Shown: positions 1 to 13,365, counted from the first letter of the stretch. The stretch is 23,601 nucleotides of DNA from Utricularia gibba (GCA_002189035.1 NEEC01000432.1:1-23601); one strand, 5' to 3'. Numbers and translations: made by a program. Notes: generated from the sequence alone by a model not told the origin.

Positions 1-170
1 CGAGAGTTAGTTGTAGCCCAAATAAAGTGATGTATTTATTATCGTTCGGTTTTCGGGGCTGCCTACATGGTTTTTCAAGGAACCGCTTCTCGTTTTGTGG
101 CGGCCAGTCTCGCTGGGAACTTGGTCCTTGACCCCGATTCTGTATGGCTCATGAGGTCAACCGGATGCAA
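1..170. repeat. Partial satellite unit at left edge
   Basis: The window opens inside a unit, at the CGAGAGTTAG segment, and runs to the first ClaI site. The array therefore continues to the left of the window. Content matches the other units. The CCCGAC/CCCGGC/CCCCAC variable site is shortened here to CCC directly before AAATAAAG. Confidence 0.95.
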
Positions 171-3100
171 ATCGATTAAAAAAAATGATGCATTTGTTTA
201 AATTGCGATATCACGTGCACCCCACATGATTTTTTCAACAACTTACTTTATACTTGAGGAGGCGGTCTTGGGTGCACTGAACGGGACAAAGGTAAGGTTT
301 GGCTTGCCGAGTTAGTTGTAGCCCGGCAAATAAAGTGATGTATTTATTATCGTTCGGTTTTCGGGGGCTGCCTACATGGTTTTTCAAGGAACCGCTTCTC
401 GTTTTGTGGCGGCCAGTCTCGCTGGGAACTTGGTCCTTGACCCGATTCTGTATGGCTCATGAGGTCAACCGGATGCAAATCGATTAAAAAAAATGATGCA
501 TTTGTTTAAATTGCGATATCACGTGCACCCACAATTTTTTCAACAACTTACTTTATACTTGAGAGGCGGTTTGGGGTGCACTGGAACGGGACAAAGGTAA
601 GGTTTGGCTTGCGCCGAGAGTTAGTTGTAGCCCGGCAAATAAAGTGATGTATTTATTATCGTTCGTTTTCGGGGCTGCCTACATGTTTTTCAAGGAACCG
701 CTTCTCGTTTTGTGGCGCCAGTCTCGCTGGGAACTTGGTCCTTGACCCCGATTCTGTATGGCTCATGAGTCAACCGGATGCAAATCGATTAAAAAAAATG
801 ATGCATTTGTTTAAATTGCGATATCAGTGCACCCCACATATTTTTTCAACAACTTACTTTATACTTGGAGGCGGTCTTGGGGGCACTGGAACGGGACAAA
901 GGTAAGGTTTGGCTTGCAAGAGTTAGTTGTAGCCCCAAATAAAGTGATGTATTTATTATCGTTCGTTTTCGGGGCTGCCTACATGGTTTTTCAAGGAACC
1001 GCTTCTCGTTTTGTGGCGGCCAGTCTCGCTGGGAACTTGGTCCTTGACCCCGATTCTGTATGGCTCATGAGGTCAACCGGATGCAAATCGATTAAAAAAA
1101 ATGATGCATTTGTTTAAATTGCGATATCACGTGCACCCCACATGATTTTTTCAACAACTTACTTTATACTTGAGGAGGCGTCTTGGGGCACTGGAACGGA
1201 CAAAGGTAAGGTTTGGCTTGCCCGAGAGTTAGTTGTAGCCCGGCAAATAAAGTGATGTATTTATTATCGTTCGGTTTTCGGGGCTGCCTACATGGTTTTT
1301 CAAGGAACCGCTTCTCGTTGTGGCGGCCAGTCTCGCTGGGAACTTGGTCCTTGACCCCGATTCTGTATGGCTCATGAGGTCAACCGGATGCAAATCGATT
1401 AAAAAAAATGATGCATTTGTTTAAATTGCGATATCACGTGCACCCCACATGATTTTTTCAACAACTTACTTTATACTGAGGAGGCGGTCTTGGGTGCACC
1501 TGAACGGACAAAGGTAAGTTTGGCTTGCGCCGAGAGTTAGTTGTAGCCCACAAATAAAGTGATGTATATCGTTCGGTTTTCTGCCTACATGGTTTTTCAA
1601 GGAACCGCTTCTCGTTTTGTGGCGGCCAGTCTCGCTGGGAACTTGGTCCTTGACCCCGATTCTGTATGGCTCATGAGGTCAACCGGATGCAAATCGATTA
1701 AAAAAAATGATGCATTTGTTTAAATTGCGATATCATGTGCACCCCACATGATTTTTTCAACAACTTACTTTATACTTGAGGAGGCGGTCTTGGGGTGCAG
1801 CTGGAACGGGACAAAGGTAAGGTTTGGCTTGCGCGAGAGTTAGTTGTAGCCCGGCAAATAAAGTGATGTATTTATTATCGTTCGGTTTTCGGGGGCTGCC
1901 TACATGGTTTTTCAAGGAACCGCTTCTCGTTTTGTGGCGGCCAGTCTCGCTGGGAACTTGGTTGACCCCGATTCTGTATGGCTCATGAGGTCAACCGGAT
2001 GCAAATCGATTAAAAAAAATGATGCATTTGTTTAAATTGCGATATCACGTGCACCCCACATGATTTTTTCAACAACTTACTTTATACTTGAGGAGGCGGT
2101 CTTGGGTGCACTTGAACGGGACAAAGGTAAGGTTTGGCTTGCGCCGAGAGTTAGTTGTAGCAAATAAAGTGATTTATTATCGTTCGGTTTTCGGGGCTGC
2201 CTACATGGTTTTTCAAGGAACCGCTTCTCGTTTTGTGGCGGCCAGTCTCGCTGGGAACTTGGTCCTTGACCCCGATTCTGTATGGCTCATGAGGTCAACC
2301 GGATGCAAATCGATTAAAAAAAATGATGCATTTGTTTAAATTGCGATATCACGCACCCCACATGATTTTTTCAACAACTTACTTTATACTTGAGGAGGCG
2401 GTCTTGGGGTGCACCTGAACGGGACAAAGGTAAGGTTTGGCTTGCGCCGAGAGTTAGTTGTAGCCCGACAAATAAAGTGATATTTTTTATCGTTCGGTTT
2501 TCGGGGCCTACATGGTTTTTCAAGGAACCGCTTCTCGTTTTGTGGCGGCCAGTCTCGCTGGGAACTTGGTCCTTGACCCCGATTCTGTATGGCTCATGAG
2601 GTCAACCGGATGCAAATCGATTAAAAAAAATGATGCATTTGTTTAAATTGCGATCATGTGCACCCCACATGATTTTTTCAACAACTTACTTTATACTTGG
2701 GAGGCGGTCTTGGGGTGCAGAACGGGACAAAGGTAAGGTTTGGCTTGCCCGTTAGTTGTAGCCCGGCAAATAAAGTGATGTATTTTTATCGTTCGGTTTT
2801 CGGGGGCTGCCTACATGGTTTTGGAACCGCTTCTCGTTTTGTGGCGGCCAGTCTCGCTGGGAACTTGGTTGACCCCGATTCTGTATGGCTCATGAGGTCA
2901 ACCGGATGCAAATCGATTAAAAAAAATGATGCATTTGTTTAAATTGCGATATCACGTGCACCCCACATGATTTTTTCAACAACTTACTTTATACTTGAGG
3001 AGGCGGTCTTGGGGTGCACCTGGAACGGGACAAAGGTAAGGTTTGGCTTGCGCCGAGAGTTAGTTGTACAAATAAAGTGATGTATTTATTATCGTTCGGT

Positions 3101-3221
3101 TTTCGGGGGCTGCCTACATGGTTTTTCAAGGAACCGCTTCTCGTTTTGTGGCGGCCAGTCTCGCTGGGAACTTGGTCCTTGACCCCGATTCTGTATGGCT
3201 CATGAGGTCAACCGGATGCAA

Positions 3222-3515
3222 ATCGATTAAAAAAAATGATGCATTTGTTTAAATTGCTGCACCCCACATGATTTTTTCAACAACTTACTTTATACTTGTC
3301 TTGGGTGCACCTGGAACGGGACAAAGGTAAGGTTTGGCTTGCGCGAGAGTTAGTTGTAGCCCGCAAATAAAGTGATGTATTTATTATCGTTCGGTTTTCG
3401 GGGGCTGCCTACATGGTTTTTCAAGGAACCGCTTCTCGTTTTGTGGCGCCAGTCTCGCTGGGAACTTGGTCCTTGACCCCGATTCTGTATGGCTCATGAG
3501 GTCAACCGGATGCAA
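3222..3515. repeat. Short satellite unit 11 (294 bp) with two deletions
   Basis: The GATATCACG segment with its palindromes is missing (AAATTGC runs into TGCACCCC near 3257). GAGGAGGCGG is missing between TATACTTG and TCTTGGG near 3299. Unit 13 has the same second deletion (near 3911), so that deletion is either a shared variant or a recurrent error. Confidence 0.8.
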
Positions 3516-4124
3516 ATCGATTAAAAAAAATGATGCATTTGTTTAAATTGCGATATCACGTGCACCCCACATGATTTTTTCAACAACTTACTTTATACTT
3601 GAGAGGCGGTTTTGGGTGCACTGGAACGGGACAAAGGTAAGGTTTGGCTTGCGCCGAGAGTTAGTTGTAGCCCCAAATAAAGTGATGTATTTTTATCGTT
3701 CGGTTTTCGGGGGCTGCCTACATGGTTTTTCAAGGAACCGCTTCTCGTTTTGTGGCGGCCAGTCTCGCTGGGAACTTGGTCCTTGACCCCGATTCTGTAT
3801 GGCTCATGAGGTCAACCGGATGCAAATCGATTAAAAAAAATGATGCATTTGTTTAAATTGCGATATCACGTGCACCCCACATGATTTTTTCAACAACTTA
3901 CTTTATACTTGTCTTGGGGTGCAGAACGGGACAAAGGTAAGGTTTGGCTTGCGCCGAGAGTTAGTTGTAGACAAATAAAGTGATGTATTTATTATCGTTC
4001 GGTTTTCGGGGCTGCCTACATGGTTTTTCAAGGAACCGCTTCTCGTTTTGTGGCGGCCAGTCTCGCTGGGAACTTGGTCCTTGACCCCGATTTCTGTATG
4101 GCTCATGAGGTCAACCGGATGCAA

Positions 4125-4415
4125 ATCGATTAAAAAAAATGATGCTTAAATTGCGATATCACGTGCACCCCACATGATTTTTTCAACAACTTACTTTATA
4201 CTTGAGGAGGCGGTCTTGGGTGCACTGGAACCAAGGTTTTGGCTTGCCCGAGAGTTAGTTGTACAAATAAAGTGATGTATTTATTATCGTTCGGTTTTCG
4301 GGGCTGCCTACATGGTTTTTCAAGGAACCGCTTCTCGTTTTGTGGCGGCCAGTCTCGCTGGGAACTTGGTCCTTGACCCCGATTCTGTATGGCTCATGAG
4401 GTCAACCGGATGCAA
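4125..4415. repeat. Short satellite unit 14 (291 bp)
   Basis: Several deletions are present. ATGCATTTGTTTAAA is reduced to ATGCTTAAA (about 4142-4150), removing the ATGCAT palindrome. GGAACGGGACAAAGGTAAGG is reduced to GGAACCAAGG (about 4227-4236). The CCCGAC variable site is lost before ACAAATAAAG. The ClaI core is intact. Confidence 0.85.
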
Positions 4416-7400
4416 ATCGATTAAAAAAATGATGCATTTGTTTAAATTGCGATATCACGTGCACCCACATGATTTTTTCAACAACTTACTTTATACTTGA
4501 GGAGGCGGTCTTGGGGTGCACCTTGAACGGACAAAGGTAAGGTTTGGCTTGCGCCAGAGTTAGTTGTAGCCCAAATAAAGTGATGTATTTATTATCGTTC
4601 GGTTTTCGGGGGCTGCCTACATGGTTTTTCAAGGAACCGCTTCTCGTTTTGTGGCGGCCAGTCTCGCTGGGAACTTGGTCCTTGACCCCGATTCTGTATG
4701 GCTCATGAGGTCAACCGGATGCAAATCGATTAAAAAAAATGATGCATTTGTTTAAATTGCGATATCACGTGCACCCCACATGATTTTTTCAACAACTTAC
4801 TTTATACTTGAGGAGGCGGTCTTGGGGTGCACCTGAACGGGACAAAGGTAAGGTTTGGCTTGCCGAGAGTTAGTTGTAGCCCCACAAATAAAGTGATGTA
4901 TTTATTATCGTTCGGTTTTCGGGGGCTGCCTACATGGTTTTTCAAGGAACCGCTTCTCGTTTTGTGGCGGCCAGTCTCGCTGGGAACTTGGTCCTTGACC
5001 CCGATTCTGTATGGCTCATGAGGTCAACCGGATGCAAATCGATTAAAAAAAATGATGCATTTGTTTAAATTGCGATATCACGTGCACCCCACATGATTTT
5101 TTCAACAACTTACTTTATACTTGAGAGGCGGTCTTTGGGTGCACTGGAACGGGACAAAGGTAAGGTTTGGCTTGCGCCGAGAGTTAGTTGTAGCCCGGCA
5201 AATAAAGTGATGTATTTTTATCGTTCGGTTTTCGGGGCTGCCTACATGGTTTTTCAAGGAACCGCTTCTCGTTTTGTGGCGGCCAGTCTCGCTGGGAACT
5301 TGGTCCTTGACCCCGATTCTGTATGGCTCATGAGGTCAACCGGATGCAAATCGATTAAAAAAAATGATGCATTTGTTTAAATTGCGATATCACGTGCACC
5401 CCACATGATTTTTTCAACAACTTACTTTATACTTGGGAGGCGGTCTTGGGGTGCACCTTGAACGGGACAAAGGTAAGGTTTGGCTTGCGCCGAGAGTTAG
5501 TTAGCCCGACAAATAAAGTGTTATATCGTTCGGTTTTCGGGGCTGCCTATGGTTTTCAAGGAACCGCTTCTCGTTTTGTGGCGGCCAGTCTCGCTGGGAA
5601 CTTGGTCCTTGACCCCGATTCTGTATGGCTCATGAGGTCAACCGATGCAAATCGATTAAAAAAAATGATGCATTTGTTTAAATTGCGATATCGTGCACCC
5701 CACATGATTTTTTCAACAACTTACTTTATACTTGAGGAGGCGGTCTTGGGGTGCAGCTGGAACGGGACAAAGGTAAGGTTTGGCTTGCGCGAGAGTTAGT
5801 TGTAGCCCGGCAAATAAAGTGATGTATTTATTATCGTTCGTTTTCGGGGGGCCTACATGGTTTTTCAAGGAACCGCTTCTCGTTTTGTGGCGGCCAGTCT
5901 CGCTGGGAACTTGGTCCTTGACCCGATTCTGTATGGCTCATGAGGTCAACCGGATGCAAATCGATTAAAAAAAATGATGCATTGTTTAAATTGCGATATC
6001 ACGTGCACCCCACATGATTTTTTTTCAACAACTTACTTTATACTTGAGGAGGCGGTCTTGGGGTGCACTTGAACGGGACAAAGGTAAGGTTTGGCTTGCG
6101 CCGAGAGTTAGTTGTAGCCCCAAATAAAGTGATGTATTTATTATCGTTCGGTTTTCGGGCTGCCTACATGGTTTTTCAAGGAACCGCTTCTCGTTTTGTG
6201 GCGGCCAGTCTCGCTGGAACTTGGTCCTTGACCCCGATTCTGTATGGCTCATGAGGTCAACCGGATGCAAATCGATTAAAAAAATGATGCATTTGTTTAA
6301 ATTGCGATATCACGTGCACCCACATGATTTTTTCAACAACTTACTTTATACTTGAGGAGGCGGTCTTGGGGTGCACCTGGAACGGGACAAAGGTAAGGTT
6401 TGGCTTGCGCGAGAGTTAGTTGTAGGCAAATAAAGTGATGTATTTTTATCGTTCGGTTTTCGGGGCTGCCTACATGGTTTTTCAAGGAACCGCTTCTCGT
6501 TTTGTGGCGGCCAGTCTCGCTGGGAACTTGGTCCTTGACCCCGATTCTGTATGGCTCATGAGGTCAACCGGATGCAAATCGATTAAAAAAATGATGCATT
6601 TGTTTAAATTGCGATATCACGTGCACCCCACATGATTTTTTTCAACAACTTACTTTATACTTGGGAGGCGTCTTGGGGTGCACCTTGAACGGGACAAAGG
6701 TAAGGTTTGGCTTGCGCGAGAGTTAGTTGTAGCCCCACAAATAAAGTGATTTATATCGTTCGGTTTTCGGGGCTGCCTACATGGTTTTTCAAGGAACCGC
6801 TTCTCGTTTTGTGGCGGCCAGTCTCGCTGGGAACTTGGTCCTTGACCCCGATTCTGTATGGCTCATGAGGTCAACCGGATGCAAATCGATTAAAAAAAAT
6901 GATGCATTTGTTTAAATTGCGATATCACGTGCACCCCACATGATTTTTTCAACAACTTACTTTATACTTGAGGAGGCGGTCTTGGGTGCACCTGGAACGG
7001 GACAAAGGTAAGGTTTGGCTTGCGCCGAGAGTTAGTTGTAGCCCGACAAATAAAGTGATATTTATTATCGTTCGGTTTTCGGGGCTGCCTACATGGTTTT
7101 CAAGGAACCGCTTCTCGTTTTGTGGCGGCCAGTCTCGCTGGGAACTTGGTCCTTGACCCCGATTCTGTATGGCTCATGAGGTCAACCGGATGCAAATCGA
7201 TTAAAAAAAATGATGCATTTGTTTAAATTGCGATATCACGTGCACCCACATGATTTTTTCAACAACTTACTTTATACTTGAGGAGGCGGTCTTGGGTGCA
7301 CTGGAACGGACAAAGGTAAGGTTTGGCTTGCAGAGTTAGTTGTACAAATAAAGTGATGTATTTATTATCGTTCGGTTTTCGGGGGCTGCCTACATGGTTT

Positions 7401-9481
7401 TTGGAACCGCTTCTCGTTTTGTGGCGGCCAGTCTCGCTGGGAACTTGGTTTTGACCCCGATTCTGTATGGCTCATGAGGTCAACCGGATGCAAATCGATT
7501 AAAAAAAATGATGCATTTGTTTAAATTGCGATATCACGTGCACCCCACATGATTTTTTCAACAACTTACTTTATACTTGAGGAGGCGGTCTTGGGGTGCA
7601 CTGGAACGGGACAAAGGTAAGGTTTGGCTTGCCCGAGAGTTAGTTGTAGCCCGGCAAATAAAGTGATGTATTTATTATCGTTCGGTTTTCGGGGCTGCCT
7701 ACATGGTTTTTCAAGGAACCGCTTCTCGTTTTGTGGCGGCCAGTCTCGCTGGGAACTTGGTCCTTGACCCCGATTCTGTATGGCTCATGAGGTCAACCGG
7801 ATGCAAATCGATTAAAAAAAATGATGCATTTGTTTAAATTGCGATATGTGCACCCCACATGATTTTTTCAACAACTTACTTTATACTTGAGGAGGCGGTC
7901 TTGGGGTGCACCTGAACGGACAAAGGTAAGGTTTGGCTTGCGCCGAGAGTTAGTTGTAGCCCGCAAATAAAGTGATGTATTTATTATCGTTCGGTTTTCG
8001 GGGGCTGCCTACATGGTTTTTCAAGGAACCGCTTCTCGTTTTGTGGCGGCCAGTCTCGCTGGGAACTTGGTCCTTGACCCCGATTCTTATGGCTCATGAG
8101 GTCAACCGGATGCAAATCGATTAAAAAAATGATGCATTGTTTAAATTGCGATATCACGTGCACCCCACATGATTTTTTCAACAACTTACTTTATACTTGG
8201 AGGCGGTCTTGGGTGCACTGGAACGGGACAAAGGTAAGGTTTGGCTTGCAAGAGTTAGTTGTAGCCCGGCAAATAAAGTGATGTATTTTTATCGTTCGGT
8301 TTTCGGGGGCTGCCTACATGGTTTTTCAAGGAACCGCTTCTCGTTTTGTGGCGGCCAGTCTCGCTGGGAACTTGGTCCTTGACCCCGATTCTGTATGGCT
8401 CATGAGGTCAACCGGATGCAAATCGATTAAAAAAAATGATGCATTTGTTTAAATTGCGATATCACGTGCACCCCACATGATTTTTTTCAACAACTTACTT
8501 TATACTTGGGAGGCGGTCTTGGGGTGCACCTTGAACGGGACAAAGGTAAGGTTTGGCTTGCCCGAGAGTTAGTTGTAGCAAATAAAGTGATGTATTTATT
8601 ATCGTTCGGTTTTCGGGGCTGCCTACATGGTTTTTCAAGGAACCGCTTCTCGTTTTGTGGCGGCCAGTCTCGCTGGGAACTTGGTCCTTGACCCCGATTC
8701 TGTATGGCTCATGAGGTCAACCGGATGCAAATCGATTAAAAAAAATGATGCATTTGTTTAAATTGCGATATCACGTGCACCCCACATGATTTTTTCAACA
8801 ACTTACTTTATACTTGGAGGCGGTCTTGGGTGCACTGGAACGGGACAAAGGTAAGGTTTGGCTTGCGAGAGTTAGTTGTAGCCCGACAAATAAAGTGATG
8901 TATTTATTATCGTTCGGTTTTCGGGGGCTGCCTACATGGTTTTTCAAGGAACCGCTTCTCGTTTGTGGCGGCCAGTCTCGCTGGGAACTTGGTCCTTGAC
9001 CCCGATTCTGTATGGCTCATGAGGTCAACCGGATGCAAATCGATTAAAAAAAATGATGCATTTGTTTAAATTGCGATATCACGTGCACCCCACATGATTT
9101 TTTCAACAACTTACTTATACTTGAGGAGGCGGTCTTGGGTGCACTTGAACGGGACAAAGGTAAGGTTTGGCTTGCGCGAGAGTTAGTTGTAGCCCGGCAA
9201 ATAAAGTGATGTATTTATTATCGTTCGGTTTTCGGGGGCTGCCTACATGGTTTTTCAAGGAACCGCTTCTCGTTTTGTGGCGGCCAGTCTCGCTGGGAAC
9301 TTGGTCCTTGACCCCGATTCTGTATGGCTCATGAGGTCAACGGATGCAAATCGATTAAAAAAATGATGCATTTGTTTAAATTGCGATATCACGTGCACCC
9401 CACATGATTTTTTCAACAACTTACTTTATACTTCGGTCTTGGGGTGCAACGGGACAAAGGTAAGGTTTGGCTTGCGCCGAG

Positions 9482-9497
9482 AGTTAGTTAGTTGTAG
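9482..9497. repeat. 4-bp tandem duplication (TTAG) in one unit
   Basis: The usual GAGTTAGTTGTAG reads GAGTTAGTTAGTTGTAG here, one extra four-base step. It is one of the few insertions in an array where nearly every length change is a loss. Confidence 0.85.
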
Positions 9498-12400
9498 CCC
9501 GCAAATAAAGTGATGTATTTATTATCGTTCGGTTTTCGGGGGCTGCCTACATGGTTTTTCAAGGAACCGCTTCTCGTTTTGTGGCGGCCAGTCTCGCTGG
9601 GAACTTGGTCCTTGACCCCGATTCTGTATGGCTCATGAGGTCAACCGGATGCAAATCGATTAAAAAAAATGATGCATTTGTTTAAATTGCGATATCACGT
9701 GCACCCCACATGATTTTTTCAACAACTTACTTTATACTTGGGCGGTCTTGGGGTGCACTGGAACGGGACAAAGGTAAGGTTTGGCTTGCCCGAGAGTTAG
9801 TTGTAGCCCGCAAATAAAGTGATGTATTTATTATCGTTCGGTTTTCGGGGGCTGCCTACATGGTTTTCAAGGAACCGCTTCTCGTTTTGTGGCGGCCAGT
9901 CTCGCTGGGAACTTGGTCCTTGACCCCGATTCTGTATGGCTCATGAGGTCAACCGGATGCAAATCGATTAAAAAAAATGATGCATTTGTTTAAATTGCGA
10001 TATCACGTGCACCCCACATGATTTTTTCAACAACTTACTTTATACTTGGAGGCGGTCTTGGGGTGCACTTGAACGGACAAAGGTAAGGTTTGGCTTGCGC
10101 CGAGAGTTAGTTGTAGCAAATAAAGTGATGTATTTATATCGTTCGGTTTTCGGGGCTGCCTACATGGTTTTTCAAGGAACCGCTTCTCGTTTTGTGGCGG
10201 CCAGTCTCGCTGGGAACTTGGTCCTTGACCCCGATTTTGTATGGCTCATGAGGTCAACCGGATGCAAATCGATTAAAAAAAATGATGCATTTGTTTAAAT
10301 TGCGATATCACGTGCACCCCACATGATTTTTTCAACAACTTACTTTATACTTGAGGAGGCGGTCTTGGGTGCACCTGGAAGGACAAAGGTAAGGTTTGGC
10401 TTGCCGAGAGTTAGTTGTAGCCCAAATAAAGTGATGTATTTATTATCGTTCGGTTTTCGGGGGCTGCCTACATGGTTTTTCAAGGAACCGCTTCTCGTTT
10501 TGTGGCGGCCAGTCTCGCTGGGAACTTGGTCCTTGACCCCGATTCTGTATGGCTCATGAGGTCAACCGGATGCAAATCGATTAAAAAAAATGATGCATTT
10601 GTTTAAATTGCGATATCACGTGCACCCCACATGATTTTTTTCAACAACTTACTTTATACTTGGGAGGCGGTCTTGGGGTGCACCTTGAACGGGACAAAGG
10701 TAAGGTTTGGCTTGCGCCGAGAGTTAGTTGTAGCAAATAAAGTGATGTATTTTATCGTTCGTTTTCGGGGGCTGCCTACATGGTTTTTCAAGGAACCGCT
10801 TCTCGTTTTGTGGCGGCCAGTCTCGCTGGGAACTTGGTCCTTGACCCGATTCTGTATGGCTCATGAGGTCAACCGGATGCAAATCGATTAAAAAAAATGA
10901 TGCATTTGTTTAAATTGCGATATCACGTGCACCCCACATGATTTTTTCAACAACTTACTTTATACTTGAGGAGGCGGTCTTGGGGTGCACTTGAACGGGA
11001 CAAAGGTAAGGTTTGGCTTGCGCCGAGAGTTAGTTGTAGCCCGACAAATAAAGTGATGTATTTATTATCGTTCGGTTTTCGGGGCTGCCTACATGGTTTT
11101 TCAAGGAACCGCTTCTCGTTTTGTGGCGGCCAGTCTCGCTGGGAACTTGGTCCTTGACCCCGATTCTGTATGGCTCATGAGGTCAACCGGATGCAAATCG
11201 ATTAAAAAAAATGATGCATTTGTTTAAATTGCGATATCACGTGCACCCACATGATTTTTTTCAACAACTTACTTTATACTTGGGGGCGGTCTTGGGTGCA
11301 CTTGAACGGGACAAAGGTAAGGTTTGGCTTGCGCCGAGAGTTAGTTGTAGCCCCAAATAAAGTGATGTATTTATTATCGTTCGGTTTTCGGGGCTGCCTA
11401 CATGGTTTTTCAAGGAACCGCTTCTCGTTTTGTGGCGGCCAGTCTCGCTGGGAACTTGGTCCTTGACCCCGATTCTGTATGGCTCATGAGGTCAACCGGA
11501 TGCAAATCGATTAAAAAAAATGATGCATTTGTTTAAATTGCGATATCACGTGCACCCCACATGATTTTTTTCAACAACTTACTTTATACTTGAGGAGGCG
11601 GTCTTGGGGTGCACCTGGAACGGACAAAGGTAAGGTTTGGCTTGCGGCGAGAGTTAGTTGTAGCCCACAAATAAAGTGATGTATTTATTATCGTTCGGTT
11701 TTCGGGGGCTGCCTACATGGTTTTTCAAGGAACCGCTTCTCGTTTTGGCGGCCAGTCTCGCTGGGAACTTGGTCCTTGACCCCGATTCTGTATGGCTCAT
11801 GAGGTCAACCGGATGCAAATCGATTAAAAAAAATGATGCATTTGTTTAAATTGCGATATCACGTGCACCCCACATGATTTTTTCAACAACTTACTTTATA
11901 CTTGAGGAGGCGGTCTTGGGTGCACTTGAACGGGACAAAGGTAAGGTTTGGCTTGCCCGAGAGTTAGTTGTAGCCCCACAAATAAAGTGATATTTATATC
12001 GTTCGGTTTTCGGGGCTGCCTACATGGTTTTCAAGGAACCGCTTCTCGTTTGTGGCGCCAGTCTCGGAAATTGGTCCTTGACCCCGATTCTGTATGGCTC
12101 ATGAGGTCAACCGGATGCAAATCGATTAAAAAAAATGATGCATTTGTTTAAATTGCGATATCACGTGCACCCCACATGATTTTTTCAACAACTTACTTTA
12201 TACTTGAGGAGGCGGTCTTGGGGTGCACTGGAACGGGACAAAGGTAAGGTTTGGCTTGCCGAGAGTTAGTTGTAGACAAATAAAGTGATGTATTTATTAT
12301 CGTTTCGGTTTTCGGGGGCTGCCTACATGGTTTTTCAAGGAACCGCTTCTCGTTTTGTGGCGGCCAGTCTCGCTGGGAACTTGGTCCTTGACCCCGATTC

Positions 12401-13028
12401 TGTATGGCTCATGAGGTCAACCGGATGCAAATCGATTAAAAAAAATGATGCATTTGTTTAAATTGCGATTATGTGCACCCCACATGATTTTTTCAACAAC
12501 TTACTTTATACTTGGGAGGCGGTCTTGGGGTGCAGAACGGGACAAGGTAAGGTTTGGCTTGCGCCGAGAGTTAGTTGTAGCCCGACAAATAAAGTGATGT
12601 ATTTTATTATCGTTCGGTTTTCGGGGGCTGCCTACATGGTTTTTCAAGGAACCGCTTCTCGTTTTGTGGCGGCCAGTCTCGCTGGAACTTGGTCCTTGAC
12701 CCCGATTCTGTATGGCTCATGAGGTCAACCGGATGCAAATCGATTAAAAAAAATGATGCATTTGTTTAAATTGCGATATCACGTGCACCCCACATGATTT
12801 TTTCAACAACTTACTTTATACTTGAGGAGGCGTCTTGGGTGCACCTGAACGGGACAAAGGTAAGGTTTGGCTTGCGCCGAGAGTTAGTTGTAGCCCCACA
12901 AATAAAGTGATGTATTTATTATCGTTCGGTTTTCGGGGGCTGCCTACATGGTTTTTCAAGGAACCGCTTCTCGTTTTGTGGCGGCCAGTCTCGCTGGGAA
13001 CTTGGTCCTTGACCCCGATTCTGTATGG

Positions 13029-13101
13029 CTCATGAGGTCAACCGGATGCAAATCGATTAAAAAAAATGATGCATTTGTTTAAATTGCGATATCACGTGCA
13101 C
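13029..13101. other. Palindrome-rich conserved core (example in one unit; present in almost every unit)
   Basis: Within 73 bp lie CTCATGAG (13029-13036), AATCGATT (13051-13058), ATGCAT (13069-13074), TTTAAA (13078-13083), GATATC (13088-13093), CACGTG (13093-13098) and GTGCAC (13096-13101). Chance would give about one palindromic hexamer in this length. The left part is also the least variable stretch of the unit: ATCGAT is intact in all 76 units. An octamer-like ATGCAAAT (13046-13053) overlaps the ClaI site. A role in protein binding is inference only. Confidence 0.6.
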
Positions 13102-13365
13102 CCCACATGATTTTTTCAACAACTTACTTTATACTTGGGAGGCGGTCTTGGGGTGCACCTTGAACGGGACAAAGGTAAGGTTTGGCTTGCGCCGAGAGTT
13201 AGTTGTAGCCCGCAAATAAAGTGATGTATTTATTATCGTTCGGTTTTCGGGGGCTGCCTACATGGTTTTTCAAGGAACCGCTTCTCGTTTTGTGGCGGCC
13301 AGTCTCGCTGGGAACTTGGTCCTTGACCCCGATTCTGTATGGCTCATGAGGTCAACCGGATGCAA
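13052..13365. repeat. Representative satellite monomer (unit 43, 314 bp)
   Basis: This near-complete unit serves as a reference for the layout of all others. In order: ClaI site (13052), an A8 tract (13059-13066), palindromes ATGCAT, TTTAAA, GATATC, CACGTG and GTGCAC (13069-13101), a T6 tract, a TTTATACTT segment, the first variable site GGGAGG/GAGGAGG, the second variable site after GTGCA (here CCTTG), a GGTAAGG stretch (about 13174-13180), GCGCCGAGAG, the third variable site (CCCGC here), AAATAAAG, a variable TATTTATTATC stretch, TTCGGTTTTCGGGGG, and a long conserved segment to the next ClaI site. There is no long open frame; unit length is not a fixed multiple of three. Confidence 0.95.
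13096..13158. repeat. 10-bp inverted repeat within the monomer (example)
   Basis: GTGCACCCCA (13096-13105) is the exact reverse complement of TGGGGTGCAC (13149-13158), with 43 bases between. The arms recur in most units, although the right arm often loses one G and the left arm sometimes one C. Between them lie the T6 tract, the TTTATACTT segment and the GGGAGG/GAGGAGG variable site. Confidence 0.7.

Noticed and set aside
13046-13053. ATGCAAAT octamer as a real POU-factor site
   Set aside because: An exact match, but a single 8-mer in a monomer of unknown host. POU proteins exist only in animals. It is noted as part of the core only.
13234-13254. TTCG...CGGG motif in TTCGGTTTTCGGGGG as a CENP-B box
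   Set aside because: The spacing between TTCG and CGGG is five bases instead of seven, and the required internal A is missing.
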